DNA of 64,000 bases, taken from assembly GCA_007713455.1 (NCBI GenBank), contig VMRT01000004.1:1-64000 (forward strand). The letters are read 5' to 3'. This DNA comes from Pseudomonas sp. GTDB taxonomy: Bacteria > Pseudomonadota > Gammaproteobacteria > Pseudomonadales > Pseudomonadaceae. The notes under the pieces are model-generated. The model searched no databases, was not told the DNA's origin, and saw only the letters and a program-made list of their open reading frames with translations. The stretch's first letter is position 1. Each line of letters opens with the position of its first letter. Positions 8,501-18,023 of this stretch are shown here, in pieces. A program made the position numbers and the translations under genes.

Positions 8501-8752
8501 CACCTCCAGGGTGCCGTCCTGCTCCAGCTCGCGTACCAGCTTCTGCACCAGCACCGCTTCCGGGTTGTTCGGGTTGGCCTTGGCGAACTTGTCCCAGCGC
8601 TCGGGCCAGGCGTCCTTGAAGTAGCCGAGAAAGTCCTCGGTATACAGCGCCGTGCGCCGGTCATAGCCGCTGGCCAGGCCGGTGAGCCAGCCCTGGGCGG
8701 TCATGGCGGCGATGATGTCCTGCTGGAATTGAGCTTCCTTGCTGTCCGCCAT
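5564..8752 (-). CDS. hsdR: Type I restriction enzyme, R subunit HsdR
   Basis: HsdR is the motor and nuclease subunit that translocates and cleaves unmodified DNA when bound to HsdM2S. The 1062-residue protein has an N-terminal PD-(D/E)xK nuclease region with D142 and E156-L-K158, then the motor with Walker A SAGSGKS (318-324), DEAH (433-436) and a helicase C region containing KYQTGFDQPKLCAMYVDK. Its start directly follows the hsdS stop (TAA then ATG), so it is the last gene of an hsdM-hsdS-hsdR operon. The length is normal and no interruption was seen. Confidence 0.95.
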   Translation of the reverse strand: MADSKEAQFQQDIIAAMTAQGWLTGLASGYDRRTALYTEDFLGYFKDAWPERWDKFAKANPNNPEAVLVQKLVRELEQDGTLEVLRHGFKLPGVKIEVCSFKPDHGMNPDTLKRYQCNRLRVVPEVSYSPHYREGEYNPRLDLVLFVNGIPVATLELKSEFKQSVENAKRQYRYDRPVKDPLTRKPEPLLTFKRGALVHFAVSQDEVAMTTQLAGKETFFLPFNLGSLDGGAGNPPAPDDSQYATGYLWQRLFQPDAWLKVLGRFLHLQKSVKEDADGKRVTKETLIFPRYHQWEVVNRLIETTRAEGPGKRYLIQHSAGSGKSNSIAWTAHQLASLYDAEGQRLFNSVVVITDRTVLDKQLQDTIYQFEHAQGVVKCITRDIGNQSKSEQLAEALAEQTRIIIVTIQTFPALFDALDKYPKLASGRYAVIADEAHSSQTGSSASKLKQILGSDAPEAEEISAEELLDAAVAARAPNERISYYAFTATPKAKTLELFGRPANPALPASADNKPEAFHLYSMRQAIEEGFILDVLQNYTTYSTAWKIAHPEGDDEEVDSKKARMKLARWVRLHPYNISQKVEVIVEHFRANIRHLLGGQAKAMVVTSSRQEAVRYQLAVQAYVKQMGYTDVHPLVAFSGSVLPDGVIPEEVTESSSLLNPGLNGRDLAEAFDTQDFNVMIAANKYQTGFDQPKLCAMYVDKKLQGVDCVQTLSRLNRTFGDSKPTFILDFFNDAQDILDAFLPYYTKAELTDVTDPQLIYDLQKKLDAEGIYHWEEVTAFALAFFDPKAAASKLSYYCAPAKERFAKRYKLAQESRQQALDFKRTAEKNGDSAGLKKAEATVKEAGEQVDQLDLFKKNLQSFVRLYEFLSQIIPYEDRELEQLCVYAKHLHPLLRVDRLDQEDVDVGELQLTHYRLTKRAEQQLRLSEEQGDYGLDPATGLGSGKPHDPEKKRLSEIIEALNDIFGAEVSDEDQLQFLTGIANRISRQEDVMAQVNNHSVEQVMHGLFPKRVLDTVLDAMTDNEKMSLEVLDNETKSRAFALVILKMLTQQAGLGQGNSGTAV

Positions 8753-10186
8753 TTAGTTGGCCTCTGCTACTGCTAATTTGGGGGCTTGGGTGCTGACCGG
8801 TGGCTGCCAGCCGCGCACGTCGATTTTGCCGGTGACGGCGGCGGAGATTAGGGCTGCGCGGCGCTCTTGGAGAAGTTCTACACCCTTTGCTGCTTCGCTT
8901 ATCAAAGAGTCAAAGGCTGAGGATTGGCGATCAATAAACTCAAGGATTTGTGCAATCTCCGAGCTGGGCGGTACACCTATCTGAATCCCGCCAACAGTTT
9001 CTGTATTCAAATTTAACTGTGTCCCCATTTTCCCCAGGCCGCCATAGCAAGTGCCTACCTCGAAAATGCGATAAAGAAACTTGTTATCGATGCTCAGGCT
9101 AGGGAAATAGACAAAACCATCGTGGATACATGCCTTGATCTGTGTGATGCAAGGCTTGCCGACGGTGCCTGCAATACTCAGGAACATCTCGCCAGGCTCC
9201 ATTTTTACGCTAAGAGAGGCTCCCAGTGCAGAAAGTGTCTGGGTTGTTTCCCTTAAGGTGCCGTCCGATGCTGAAACATCAGCAATACGAACCCAAGCAT
9301 ACTCACCAGAATCATCAAAATACTTTGGATCATCAATTGGTCTGGGAGATGCGCCCCTCAAAACAGGGCTTAGCCACTTGATAGCAATCACATCCCAATG
9401 CGCCGGCACCTCGCCCAGCCACTCCACGCCGGAGTCTTTCATCGGCACCGTCGGGTCGATGCCTTTGGTAACAGCGAGGGAGATTAAGGCCTGGCGCTTT
9501 TCCTTGAGCAGCTCGATTAGGCGCTGCTGCTCTTCGATCAGCGCGTCGATGCGGGCGGTTTCGTGGCCGAGGAAGCGGGCGATTTGGGTTTGTTCATGCC
9601 AAGCAGGAACAGGAACATTCAAGCCAATTAAGTCAGAGGCATTGATTGCTGGGTAGCTGACACCTACAGAGCGGGCGATTACTTCGGATATCCACCACTC
9701 AGCTCTGAGCATATATCCCAGAAACGCTCCATCCAAAATGCCTTTGCGAGGCCGCACAACCGCAAACCCGGTAGAGGCAATAAGATTTTCTGGTGGGGCA
9801 ACAACCGGGGCGATTGCACGCAGATATGTCCTTACTGTTGAGACCAGTACATCACCATCCTGCAGCATGCGCCGAGCCCGAGATGGCGCGTCAGCAAATT
9901 TATAGCTGGTACTGCCGGTAATTCCCGACATCTCATTAACATCAGAAATCTCTACGTATTCGATCTCATAATCATCATCTGTAGAGTCTGGAAGAACGGT
10001 GTCATTGCATGACGCACTGAACTTCAACGGACTGATGTTCCAATGCTCTGGCACATCACCCAGCCACTCAACACCGGAATCTTTGTAAGCCGGATACGTC
10101 GGAAAATTACTCGGGCAATCCATGCCCTCGCCCTTCGGGCCAACGGCTGCGCCGTTGTTCAAATTTTCTCCCGACAAATTTGTCAT
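8753..10186 (-). CDS. hsdS: Type I restriction enzyme specificity subunit HsdS
   Basis: HsdS recognises the bipartite DNA target through two target recognition domains. The 477-residue protein has two halves, each opening with a near-identical block, [15 protein letters not shown] (about residues 35-49) and [15 protein letters not shown] (about residues 252-266). Each half ends in a conserved helix, the first with [21 protein letters not shown]. Start ATG at 10184-10186 overlaps the hsdM stop by ATGA; M22 (MDCPSNFP) is an alternative. The recognition domains look richer in A and T than the flanking genes, as is common for exchanged specificity domains. The target sequence cannot be deduced here. 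Confidence 0.93.
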   Translation of the reverse strand: MTNLSGENLNNGAAVGPKGEGMDCPSNFPTYPAYKDSGVEWLGDVPEHWNISPLKFSASCNDTVLPDSTDDDYEIEYVEISDVNEMSGITGSTSYKFADAPSRARRMLQDGDVLVSTVRTYLRAIAPVVAPPENLIASTGFAVVRPRKGILDGAFLGYMLRAEWWISEVIARSVGVSYPAINASDLIGLNVPVPAWHEQTQIARFLGHETARIDALIEEQQRLIELLKEKRQALISLAVTKGIDPTVPMKDSGVEWLGEVPAHWDVIAIKWLSPVLRGASPRPIDDPKYFDDSGEYAWVRIADVSASDGTLRETTQTLSALGASLSVKMEPGEMFLSIAGTVGKPCITQIKACIHDGFVYFPSLSIDNKFLYRIFEVGTCYGGLGKMGTQLNLNTETVGGIQIGVPPSSEIAQILEFIDRQSSAFDSLISEAAKGVELLQERRAALISAAVTGKIDVRGWQPPVSTQAPKLAVAEAN

Positions 10187-12159
10187 GCCGACAGCCCCTC
10201 AATCATCTGCTTGATGCTGTCGGTGCAGGCTTTCAGATCGCGGTCGATCTCGGCCAGCGGGCGCGGCGGCTGAAACACATAGAAGTGCCGATTGAAGGGA
10301 ATCTCGAAGCCGACCACACCGACTTCGCCGTCCTGCTCATCGCGTTTGCTCTCGTCGATCCAGGCATCCGGCACATGGGGTTTCACTTCGCGCTCGAAGT
10401 AGTCGTACACCGACTCGCCCAGCGGCACGTTCTCGTTGTCGCGCAGGCCGGCATCGGCTTCCGGCTGGCCTTTGACCATGCAGATATCCGCTTCCGGGTC
10501 GCGCTCGCTCAGGGCATTGAGGATGGCCTTCAGCTCGGGCGTGCTGGGGAATACGTCGCGGGCGTTGAGCGCCTTCTTCAGCAGCTTGCTGAACTGCTCG
10601 CGATTGCGGTGCAGCTGGCTGGCGTCCATCGCCTGCAGGGCTTCGATAAGGCGCTGGCGGGCCGGGGCTTCCAGCTTCTCGATGGCTTTTTCTTCCAGCA
10701 CTTTCTCGATGCGTTCCGGGCTGGTCTGGAAGTTCAGGCGCAGCGGGCGCTCGACGGTAATGCGTCGGTAGCCGAAGGCTTCGACGGGGAAGATCTTGCT
10801 CTGCGGGGTTTCCTCGAAGCGGCCATACAGGCGCACCAGTTCGTCGATCTGCTCCTCGGTGAGGTACTGGCGCTTGCTGCCCAGTGACTTGCGCATCTTG
10901 GCGAAGTGCTGGCTGCCGTCGATCAACTGCACCTTGCCCTGGCGTGCAGCGGCCTTGTGGTTGCTCAGCACCCACACGTAGGTGGCGATGCCGGTGTTGT
11001 AGAACATGTCGGTGGGCAGGGCGATGATGGCTTCGACCAGATCGTTCTGCAGCAGGTAGCGGCGAATCTCCGACTCGCCCGAACCGGCGCCGCCGGTAAA
11101 CAGCGGTGAGCCGTTGAGGATGATGCCGATGCGCGAGCCGCCTTCACGCGGGTCACGCATCTTGCTGACCAGGTGCAGCAGGAACAGCAGCGAGCCATCG
11201 GACACACGCGGCAGGCCGGGGCCGAAGCGGCCGTTGAAGCCCTTTTCGCTGTGCTCGTCGGTGATCTGCTTCTGAACCTTCTTCCACTCCACGCCGAACG
11301 GCGGGTTGCTGAGCATGAAGTCAAAGCGGCTGTCGGCCAGTTGGTCGTCGGACAGGGTGTTGCCCAGCTTGATGCTGGTGACGTCCTGGCCCTTGATCAG
11401 CATGTCCGCCTTGCAGATGGCGTAGGACTCGGGGTTGAGCTCCTGGCCGTGCAGCGACACGGTGACCTGCTGGCTGATGGACTGGATGTACTCGTCGCCC
11501 TCGGAGAGGAAGCCGCCGGTGCCGGCAGTCGGGTCATAGATGGTGACGATGCTGTTGGGCTTGAGCTTGTCGTCCTGCCCGGTGATCACCAGCGAGGTGG
11601 TCAGGTGCACGATATCGCGCGGGGTGAAGTGCTCCCCGGCGGTTTCGTTGGAGCTTTCCGCGAACTTGCGGATCAGCTCTTCGAAGATGATGCCCATGCC
11701 GAAGTTGCTGATGCGCGCCGGACTCAAGTCGGTGGCGGCAAAGCGCTGCACCACCTGATACAGCAGGTTGGCGGCGGCGAGCTGCTGCACGAAGTCTTCA
11801 AAGTGGAAGTGCTCGAAGATCTCGCGGGCGTCCTTACTGAAGGACTGCACATAGCTCATCAGATCAAAGGCGGTCTGGGTGTCGGACAGCGTGCCGAGGG
11901 TCAGCTTGGAAGCATTGAAGAACTGCTGCCCGGCCGCGCGCAGCAGCAGGCGCTCGCGCACCAGATCCGGCCGGCCTTCCTGCGCGTAGGACTCACGGAT
12001 CACCGCTTCCTTGGTCGGCTCCAGCACACACTCCATTCGCCGCAGCAAGGTGAACGGCAGGATGATGCGACCGTACTGCGACTGCTTGAAGTCACCGCGC
12101 AGCAGGTCGGCAATCGACCAGAGGAAGGCGGCGGTTTGGGAATGGTTTTCCGTGATCAC
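10183..12159 (-). CDS. hsdM: Type I restriction-modification methyltransferase HsdM
   Basis: HsdM methylates adenine (N6) in the site chosen by HsdS and protects the host. The 658-residue protein has an N-terminal helical HsdM_N domain (about 6-145) and an N6-methyltransferase core with the S-adenosylmethionine motif DPTAGTGG (209-216) and catalytic NPPF (285-288). It is longer than many HsdM proteins, with a helical C-terminal extension after about residue 480. The start is GTG at 12157-12159 with AAGGAG upstream. It is the first gene of the operon. Confidence 0.95.
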   Translation of the reverse strand: MITENHSQTAAFLWSIADLLRGDFKQSQYGRIILPFTLLRRMECVLEPTKEAVIRESYAQEGRPDLVRERLLLRAAGQQFFNASKLTLGTLSDTQTAFDLMSYVQSFSKDAREIFEHFHFEDFVQQLAAANLLYQVVQRFAATDLSPARISNFGMGIIFEELIRKFAESSNETAGEHFTPRDIVHLTTSLVITGQDDKLKPNSIVTIYDPTAGTGGFLSEGDEYIQSISQQVTVSLHGQELNPESYAICKADMLIKGQDVTSIKLGNTLSDDQLADSRFDFMLSNPPFGVEWKKVQKQITDEHSEKGFNGRFGPGLPRVSDGSLLFLLHLVSKMRDPREGGSRIGIILNGSPLFTGGAGSGESEIRRYLLQNDLVEAIIALPTDMFYNTGIATYVWVLSNHKAAARQGKVQLIDGSQHFAKMRKSLGSKRQYLTEEQIDELVRLYGRFEETPQSKIFPVEAFGYRRITVERPLRLNFQTSPERIEKVLEEKAIEKLEAPARQRLIEALQAMDASQLHRNREQFSKLLKKALNARDVFPSTPELKAILNALSERDPEADICMVKGQPEADAGLRDNENVPLGESVYDYFEREVKPHVPDAWIDESKRDEQDGEVGVVGFEIPFNRHFYVFQPPRPLAEIDRDLKACTDSIKQMIEGLSA

Positions 12160-12824
12160 GCTACTGCTCCTTGGAATACGCGTAAAAACGCGAGTCTAAC
12201 CTAGACGCCCGTCATCACCTCGCCCGCACTGTTTGAATTTTCTCGACAGCATCGCGGAAGCCCGACTTGTGGATGCCCTGAGAAGTAATGAGCCTCTTAT
12301 ATAAGAGGAACTTTATCTGCTGTTCTCACGAGAGGAAATCTGCTGGCGAAACCTGGCCGGAGCGATCACAGGAGCACTTCGAAAAAAGTTAGGTTTTGGA
12401 GACTAAATTTGACCCAAAATCAGCGAAAGCTAACTAAAAGCCCTGCCATAACACAAGATCGAGAGGAAAAGCCGTGCTGAATAGGCTGTAAAGCCAACGA
12501 TCGCAAGGGATCGACTGAAGATCGCAAAACGTGACTAAAAGCTAATAGCGCAGAAAGAATCATTGAGCCATGGAAACGAATGCCCGTGACAGTGGTGAAT
12601 GATGCCTGACCCAGGCCGTGGGGGGCCGAAAATGGGGTGGCATGGAAAGGGCGCAAAGCTACCCGAATGCACCGGTCAGGGCAAACCGCGACAGTGCGCC
12701 GTCGCGGCTGCGGAAGCGGCGGCTGTTCATCTTGTGCATGACTATCGCTCATACCCGCAACCGGTCGGATGAGGTAGAATCCGCGCCTCTCTTTTATACC
12801 GCCAGCTGATCTCAGAGGACTGCC
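12160..12824. other. Gene-free junction between the hsd operon and glyA
   Basis: These 665 bases hold no convincing gene. The left part should contain the hsdM promoter and has one perfect palindrome at 12293-12308. The middle (about 12340-12620) looks AT-richer than glyA and contains GATCGCAA twice (12499-12506 and 12520-12527) without further structure. The right part should contain the glyA promoter; TAGAAT at 12775-12780 could be its -10 but I see no good -35. No tRNA or integrase remnant was seen, so the island edge is undefined. Confidence 0.5.
12293..12308. promoter_or_regulatory. Perfect 16-bp palindrome upstream of hsdM
   Basis: CCTCTTATATAAGAGG is fully self-complementary and lies 134 bases upstream of the hsdM start. 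The length and symmetry suit a dimeric repressor operator. There is no T-run, and no gene ends here, so a terminator is unlikely. Its CTTATA core recalls the C-box-like site at 5254, but the match is short and the regulator is unknown. Confidence 0.45.
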
Positions 12825-14078
<1,254 letters not shown>

Positions 14079-14098
14079 AACGTTACATCGCTGCATCG

Positions 14099-14122
14099 AA
14101 AGCCCGCGAAAGCGGGCTTTTT
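14099..14122 (+). terminator. Rho-independent terminator after glyA
   Basis: AAGCCCGC, a GAAA loop and GCGGGCTT followed by a T-run form a compact hairpin 20 bases after the glyA stop. Confidence 0.85.
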
Positions 14123-14212
14123 GCTGTCTGGCGGTTGTCGCGACACATCTTCCTGATCCCCGGCGATGCGGCGCGCTAGACTGCGGTGTCCTGTTCCTCC
14201 GGAGTCCGACTC

Positions 14213-14674
14213 ATGTTCAAGCGCGCCACGGGTGTGATCCTGCCGCCACCGGTCATCTATCTGCTGTTTCTCGCGGCAGCCTGGCTGCTGGAGTCGGCGT
14301 TGCCGATCGCCTTGCCGCGCAATCTCTGGACTCACTACCTGGGCTGGGGGCTGATCGACGCGGGCGTGTTGCTGATGCTCTGGGCCGGCTTGCTGATGCT
14401 CTGGCGCAGGACCACGGTCAATCCCTATGGCAAGCCCGCGAAGCTGCTGGAAGAGGGGCCGTTCGGTTTCTCGCGCAACCCGATCTATCTGGCCGACAGC
14501 CTGATCTACTGTGGCATCGCGCTGCTCTGGGGCACGCTGTGGCCCTGGCTGTTGCTGCCTGCCCTGATCTTCACCATGCAGCGCGCCGTGATCATGCATG
14601 AGGAGCGCTTGCTGACCCAGCTGTTTGGCGACGACTATCTGGCGTACTGTGGACGGGTGCGCCGCTGGTTGTAA
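14213..14674 (+). CDS. Isoprenylcysteine carboxyl methyltransferase-like membrane protein
   Basis: A 153-residue membrane protein of the ICMT/PEMT methyltransferase family. Three or four hydrophobic segments are visible (about 13-28, 42-62 and 100-122). The family signature follows: EEGPFGFSRNPIYLA, then HEERLLTQLFGDDYLAYCGRVRRWL at the C-terminus, which binds S-adenosylmethionine. ATG at 14213 was preferred over an upstream in-frame start because CCGGAG lies just before it. The substrate of bacterial members is generally unknown. Confidence 0.8.
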   Translation: MFKRATGVILPPPVIYLLFLAAAWLLESALPIALPRNLWTHYLGWGLIDAGVLLMLWAGLLMLWRRTTVNPYGKPAKLLEEGPFGFSRNPIYLADSLIYCGIALLWGTLWPWLLLPALIFTMQRAVIMHEERLLTQLFGDDYLAYCGRVRRWL

Positions 14675-14731
14675 CGGCGATGTCGAGAGTTGTTGTCCTA
14701 TAGTGAATTCAGACACCGCGGAGTGATGCTC

Positions 14732-15100
14732 ATGACTGATTCCCCCAGTGATCGCCGGCGCTTCCAGCGTATCGAGTTCGATGCCGCCACTGAGTTGGTG
14801 CAGGGCGACCGGCGCTGGCCGGTCGAGCTGCATGACCTGTCCCTGAAAGGCCTGCTGGTTCGCCGCCCGGAAGGCTGGGATGCCGATGCTAAACAGCCGT
14901 TCGAAGCGCGGGTGCGCCTGGCCGATGATGCCGAGGTGCGCATGGAGGTGGCGATGACCCATGAAGAGGGCGATCTGATCGGCTTCGTCTGCCAGCATAT
15001 CGATCTCGACTCGATCGCCCACCTGCGGCGCCTGGTCGAACTCAACCTCGGCGACGACGCACTGCTGGAACGCGAGCTGGCCGCACTTGGCGGCCAGTAA
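14732..15100 (+). CDS. PilZ domain protein
   Basis: A 122-residue single-domain PilZ protein, a predicted cyclic di-GMP receptor. RRFQR at the N-terminus and HDLSLKG match the RxxxR and (D/N)xSxxG binding motifs. ATG at 14732 is eight bases from GGAG; the ATG six bases earlier is too close to that site. It converges with radA, ending only three bases before the radA stop. Which output it controls cannot be told from position. Confidence 0.85.
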   Translation: MTDSPSDRRRFQRIEFDAATELVQGDRRWPVELHDLSLKGLLVRRPEGWDADAKQPFEARVRLADDAEVRMEVAMTHEEGDLIGFVCQHIDLDSIAHLRRLVELNLGDDALLERELAALGGQ

Positions 15101-15103
15101 CGA

Positions 15104-16465
15104 TCACTCGAACAGCGCGTCGAGCGCCTGCTCCAGGCGGGTCACGGCGATGATCTGCAAACCGGCGGGGGCTTCCTTCGGCGCATTGCCCTTGGGCACG
15201 ATGGCGCGCTTGAAGCCGTGCTTGGCGGCCTCCTTCAGACGCTCCTGACCACTTGGCACCGGGCGGATCTCGCCCGACAGGCCCACTTCACCGAACACCA
15301 GCAGATCGGTATCCAGCGGCCGGTTGCGCAGGCTGGAGATCACCGCGGCCATCAGCGCCAGATCCGCCGCGGTTTCCAGCACCTTCACGCCGCCGACCAC
15401 GTTGATGAACACGTCCTGATCGTAGGTGGGAATGCTGCCATGCCGATGCAGCACGGCCAGCAGCATGGCCAGGCGGTTCTGGTCGAGGCCCAGGGTGACG
15501 CGGCGCGGGTTGGCCAGGTGGCTGGTATCGACCAGCGCCTGCACCTCCACCAGCATCGGCCGGGTGCCTTCCCAGGTAGCCATCACCACGCTGCCCGGCA
15601 CCGCTTCCTGGGCGCGGGTTAGGAAGATCGCCGACGGGTTGGTGACTTCTTTCAGACCCTTGTCGGTCATGCCGAACACACCGAGCTCGTTGACCGCGCC
15701 GAAGCGGTTCTTCACTGCGCGCAAGAGGCGCAGGCGACCGTCGGACTCGCCCTCGAAATACAGCACCGTATCGACCATGTGCTCGAGCACACGCGGCCCG
15801 GCGAGGGCGCCTTCCTTGGTCACGTGGCCGACGAGGAAGATTGCCGTGCCGCTCTGCTTGGCGAAACGGACCAGCAGCGCCGCGCTCTCGCGCACCTGAG
15901 CCACACCGCCCGGCGCGGACTGCAGCTGCTCGGTGAAGATGGTCTGGATCGAGTCGATCACCATCACCTTGGGCTTTTCCAGCCGCGCGGTAGCGATGAT
16001 TGATTCGATGCAGGTCTCGGTCATCACCTTGAGCCGGTCCTGCGGCAGGTCCAGACGACGCGCACGCATGGCCACCTGCTGCTGGGATTCTTCACCGGTG
16101 ACGTAGAGTGCCGGATACTGCTGGGCGATGGCGCAGAGGGTCTGCAGCAGGATCGTCGACTTGCCGATACCCGGATCACCGCCGATCAGCACTACCGAGC
16201 CGTCCACCAGCCCCCCTCCGAGTACGCGATCCAGCTCGCCGGAAGCGGTGGAAAAGCGCGGTACTTCCTCGACGCTGACCTCGGCGAGCGTCCTGATGTT
16301 GGCCTGCTCCCCGGCCCAGCCTGCGCGGCCGGATGGCGGTGCCGCACCCTCGATGATCGTTTCCACCAGCGTATTCCAGGCGCCACAGTCACCGCACTGG
16401 CCGGCCCATTTCGGGAAGGTCGAGCCGCATTCGGTGCAGCCATACATGCGCTTGGCCTTGGCCAT
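15104..16465 (-). CDS. radA: DNA repair protein RadA
   Basis: RadA is a RecA-like ATPase that promotes branch migration during recombination. The 453-residue protein has an N-terminal four-cysteine zinc finger (C10, C13, C24, C27), Walker A GGDPGIGKST, the RadA signature KNRFG, and a C-terminal Lon-protease-like domain including GEVGLSGEIRPV. I chose ATG at 16463-16465 because GGAGT precedes it and the finger begins right after; an upstream in-frame start would add 32 unsupported residues. It is divergent from the CopD-like gene. Confidence 0.95.
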   Translation of the reverse strand: MAKAKRMYGCTECGSTFPKWAGQCGDCGAWNTLVETIIEGAAPPSGRAGWAGEQANIRTLAEVSVEEVPRFSTASGELDRVLGGGLVDGSVVLIGGDPGIGKSTILLQTLCAIAQQYPALYVTGEESQQQVAMRARRLDLPQDRLKVMTETCIESIIATARLEKPKVMVIDSIQTIFTEQLQSAPGGVAQVRESAALLVRFAKQSGTAIFLVGHVTKEGALAGPRVLEHMVDTVLYFEGESDGRLRLLRAVKNRFGAVNELGVFGMTDKGLKEVTNPSAIFLTRAQEAVPGSVVMATWEGTRPMLVEVQALVDTSHLANPRRVTLGLDQNRLAMLLAVLHRHGSIPTYDQDVFINVVGGVKVLETAADLALMAAVISSLRNRPLDTDLLVFGEVGLSGEIRPVPSGQERLKEAAKHGFKRAIVPKGNAPKEAPAGLQIIAVTRLEQALDALFE

Positions 16466-16581
16466 GGGAAACTCCGGGTCTGCTTGGTGGTGTCGCATGA
16501 TAACGGCTGACTTGATCGCGATCAGCCACAAGCGGCGAGGCAGCGGCCAGACTGTAAACAAATCGAACAGGAGTGAGCGCC

Positions 16582-17016
16582 ATGCGACATCTGTTGTTTC
16601 TGCATCTACTGGGCGCCAGTGTCTGGGTTGGCGGGCATCTGGTACTGCTGTTCAGTGTGCTGCCGGGTGCCCTGCGTCGCCGCGATGTGCAACCGGTACG
16701 CCAGTTCGAACAACTCTACGAGCGCGTCGGGATACCTGCGCTGCTGGTGCAGATCGTCAGCGGGCTCTGGCTGGCCAGCCTCTGGCTGCCCCATGGGCAA
16801 TGGTTCGATTCGTCGCCCATGGCGCATCTGGTGCAAGCCAAGCTGGTACTGCTCGGATTTACCGCGCTGCTCGGCGTGCATGCGCGGCTGGCATTGATTC
16901 CCAAGCTGGATGCGCAGCGCCTGCCGCAACTGGGGCTACACATCGTGCTGATCACCTTGACTGCGGTTGCCTTCGTCTGGGTCGGCTCCGGGTTCCGCTT
17001 CGGTGGATTGTTCTAG
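16582..17016 (+). CDS. CopD-family membrane protein
   Basis: A 144-residue inner-membrane protein with about four hydrophobic segments (near 3-25, 47-65, 82-98 and 115-135). It begins MRHLLFLHLLGASVWVGGHL, typical of small CopD-like or DUF2269-like proteins. A histidine in the first helix (LHLLGASVWVGGH) is typical of these families. GGAG lies eight bases before ATG 16582; an in-frame GTG at 16573 is less likely. A copper or heme role is suggested only by family membership. Confidence 0.7.
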   Translation: MRHLLFLHLLGASVWVGGHLVLLFSVLPGALRRRDVQPVRQFEQLYERVGIPALLVQIVSGLWLASLWLPHGQWFDSSPMAHLVQAKLVLLGFTALLGVHARLALIPKLDAQRLPQLGLHIVLITLTAVAFVWVGSGFRFGGLF

Positions 17017-17031
17017 CGGGCCAGACAGCAA

Positions 17032-17054
17032 GAAGCCCGCACATGGCGGGCTTC
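17032..17054. terminator. Terminator-like hairpin between convergent genes
   Basis: GAAGCCCGC and GCGGGCTTC pair around a five-base loop. It lies between the convergent CopD-like and DUF465 genes and could serve both, but there is no strong T-run on the plus side. Confidence 0.55.
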
Positions 17055-17073
17055 CCTTCACGGGTAGGCGCTA

Positions 17074-17343
17074 TCAGCCGCAGCAACCGCCGCAGCAGCT
17101 GCCCGAGGCGCGCTTGATGTCGCGGGCGATGTCGTCCTTCATCGCCACGCGCTCCTGCTTGAGGGCATTGAGCGCGCTGTCGTCTAGAGTTTCGACACCG
17201 TCTTCGACGCGGCAGATGCGCTTGTCCAGCGCTTCGTATTCATCCGCTTTGCGGGCGAAGGCCGGATCTTCCTGACGCAGTTTCTGCAACTGCTCGCGTT
17301 TCTCAGGGAAATCCTTGATCAGTGGGTGATGTTCGACGTGCAT
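17074..17343 (-). CDS. YdcH-like DUF465 protein with cysteine-rich tail
   Basis: An 89-residue, mostly helical protein. The start MHVEHHPLIKDFPEKREQ is typical of DUF465/YdcH. Residues about 15-70 look like a helical hairpin, with DPAFARKADEYEALDKRICRVE in the middle. It ends in SCCGGCCG, four cysteines in two pairs, which could bind a metal. Function of the family is unknown. It is a single gene with CGGAG upstream of its start. Confidence 0.8.
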   Translation of the reverse strand: MHVEHHPLIKDFPEKREQLQKLRQEDPAFARKADEYEALDKRICRVEDGVETLDDSALNALKQERVAMKDDIARDIKRASGSCCGGCCG

Positions 17344-17566
17344 GGAAACCGCTCCGGTTTGTCAGGAAGGCGTTCACCTTAGTCTCCTTCCTCCGAGAAC
17401 CGGTTGACGGCGATCAAGCGAACCTCATTCGCAATAACCGGTCGATGAAAGGCGTTCTGTCGTGGCCTGCGCCGGCAAGCTCGCCTATGCTCTACCACGG
17501 CGTTCACCGCCATGTCCGCGGGGGCATGGCGGGCGGCCCGGTCATCCACTAAAGGAAAATCTACGT

Positions 17567-17977
17567 ATGAGTCTGATCAACGAATTCAAGGCGTTTGCCG
17601 TGCGGGGAAATGTCGTCGACATGGCCGTGGGTATCGTCATCGGCGCTGCGTTCGGCAAGATTGTGTCGTCGTTCGTCGACGGGGTGATCATGCCGCCGCT
17701 GGGGCTGCTGATCGGCGGGGTGGACTTCTCGGATCTGGCGATAGTGCTCAAGGACGCCGTCGGCGAGGCCCCAGCGGTGGTGTTGCGGTACGGTGCATTC
17801 ATTCAGACCGTGGTGGATTTCGTGATCATCGCCTTCGCCATCTTCATGGCGATCAAGGCGATCAACCATCTCAAGCGCAAGGAAGCCGAGGCGCCATCTG
17901 CGCCGCCTGCGCCCTCCAAGGAAGAGTTGTTGCTGACCGAGATACGCGACCTGCTCAAGGAGCAGAGGGGAAGCTGA
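17567..17977 (+). CDS. mscL: Large-conductance mechanosensitive channel MscL
   Basis: MscL opens under membrane tension to release solutes during osmotic downshock. The 136-residue length is standard. The amphipathic N-terminus [20 protein letters not shown] leads into the first membrane helix ([24 protein letters not shown] region), followed by a periplasmic loop and the second helix ([15 protein letters not shown]). ATG at 17567 is preceded by AAAGGAAAA; upstream in-frame sequence is not MscL. Confidence 0.96.
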   Translation: MSLINEFKAFAVRGNVVDMAVGIVIGAAFGKIVSSFVDGVIMPPLGLLIGGVDFSDLAIVLKDAVGEAPAVVLRYGAFIQTVVDFVIIAFAIFMAIKAINHLKRKEAEAPSAPPAPSKEELLLTEIRDLLKEQRGS

Positions 17978-17985
17978 AGCGGGGG

Positions 17986-18016
17986 CCGTTACCCGGCGGC
18001 TGGCGCCGGGTAACGG
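17986..18016. terminator. Hairpin between mscL and the peroxidase gene
   Basis: CCGTTACCCGGCG and CGCCGGGTAACGG form a 13-bp perfect stem with a five-base loop, located between the convergent mscL and cytochrome c peroxidase genes. There is no T-run, so it may act as a barrier or a Rho-assisted terminator. Confidence 0.5.
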
Positions 18017-18023
18017 GGAGCGA

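Noticed and set aside
7445-8776. A 443-codon frame opposite hsdR
   Set aside because: hsdR motifs are clear on the other strand; this translation has no recognisable features.
12160-12824. An attachment site or tRNA marking the island border
   Set aside because: No tRNA structure, integrase or direct-repeat pair could be seen here.
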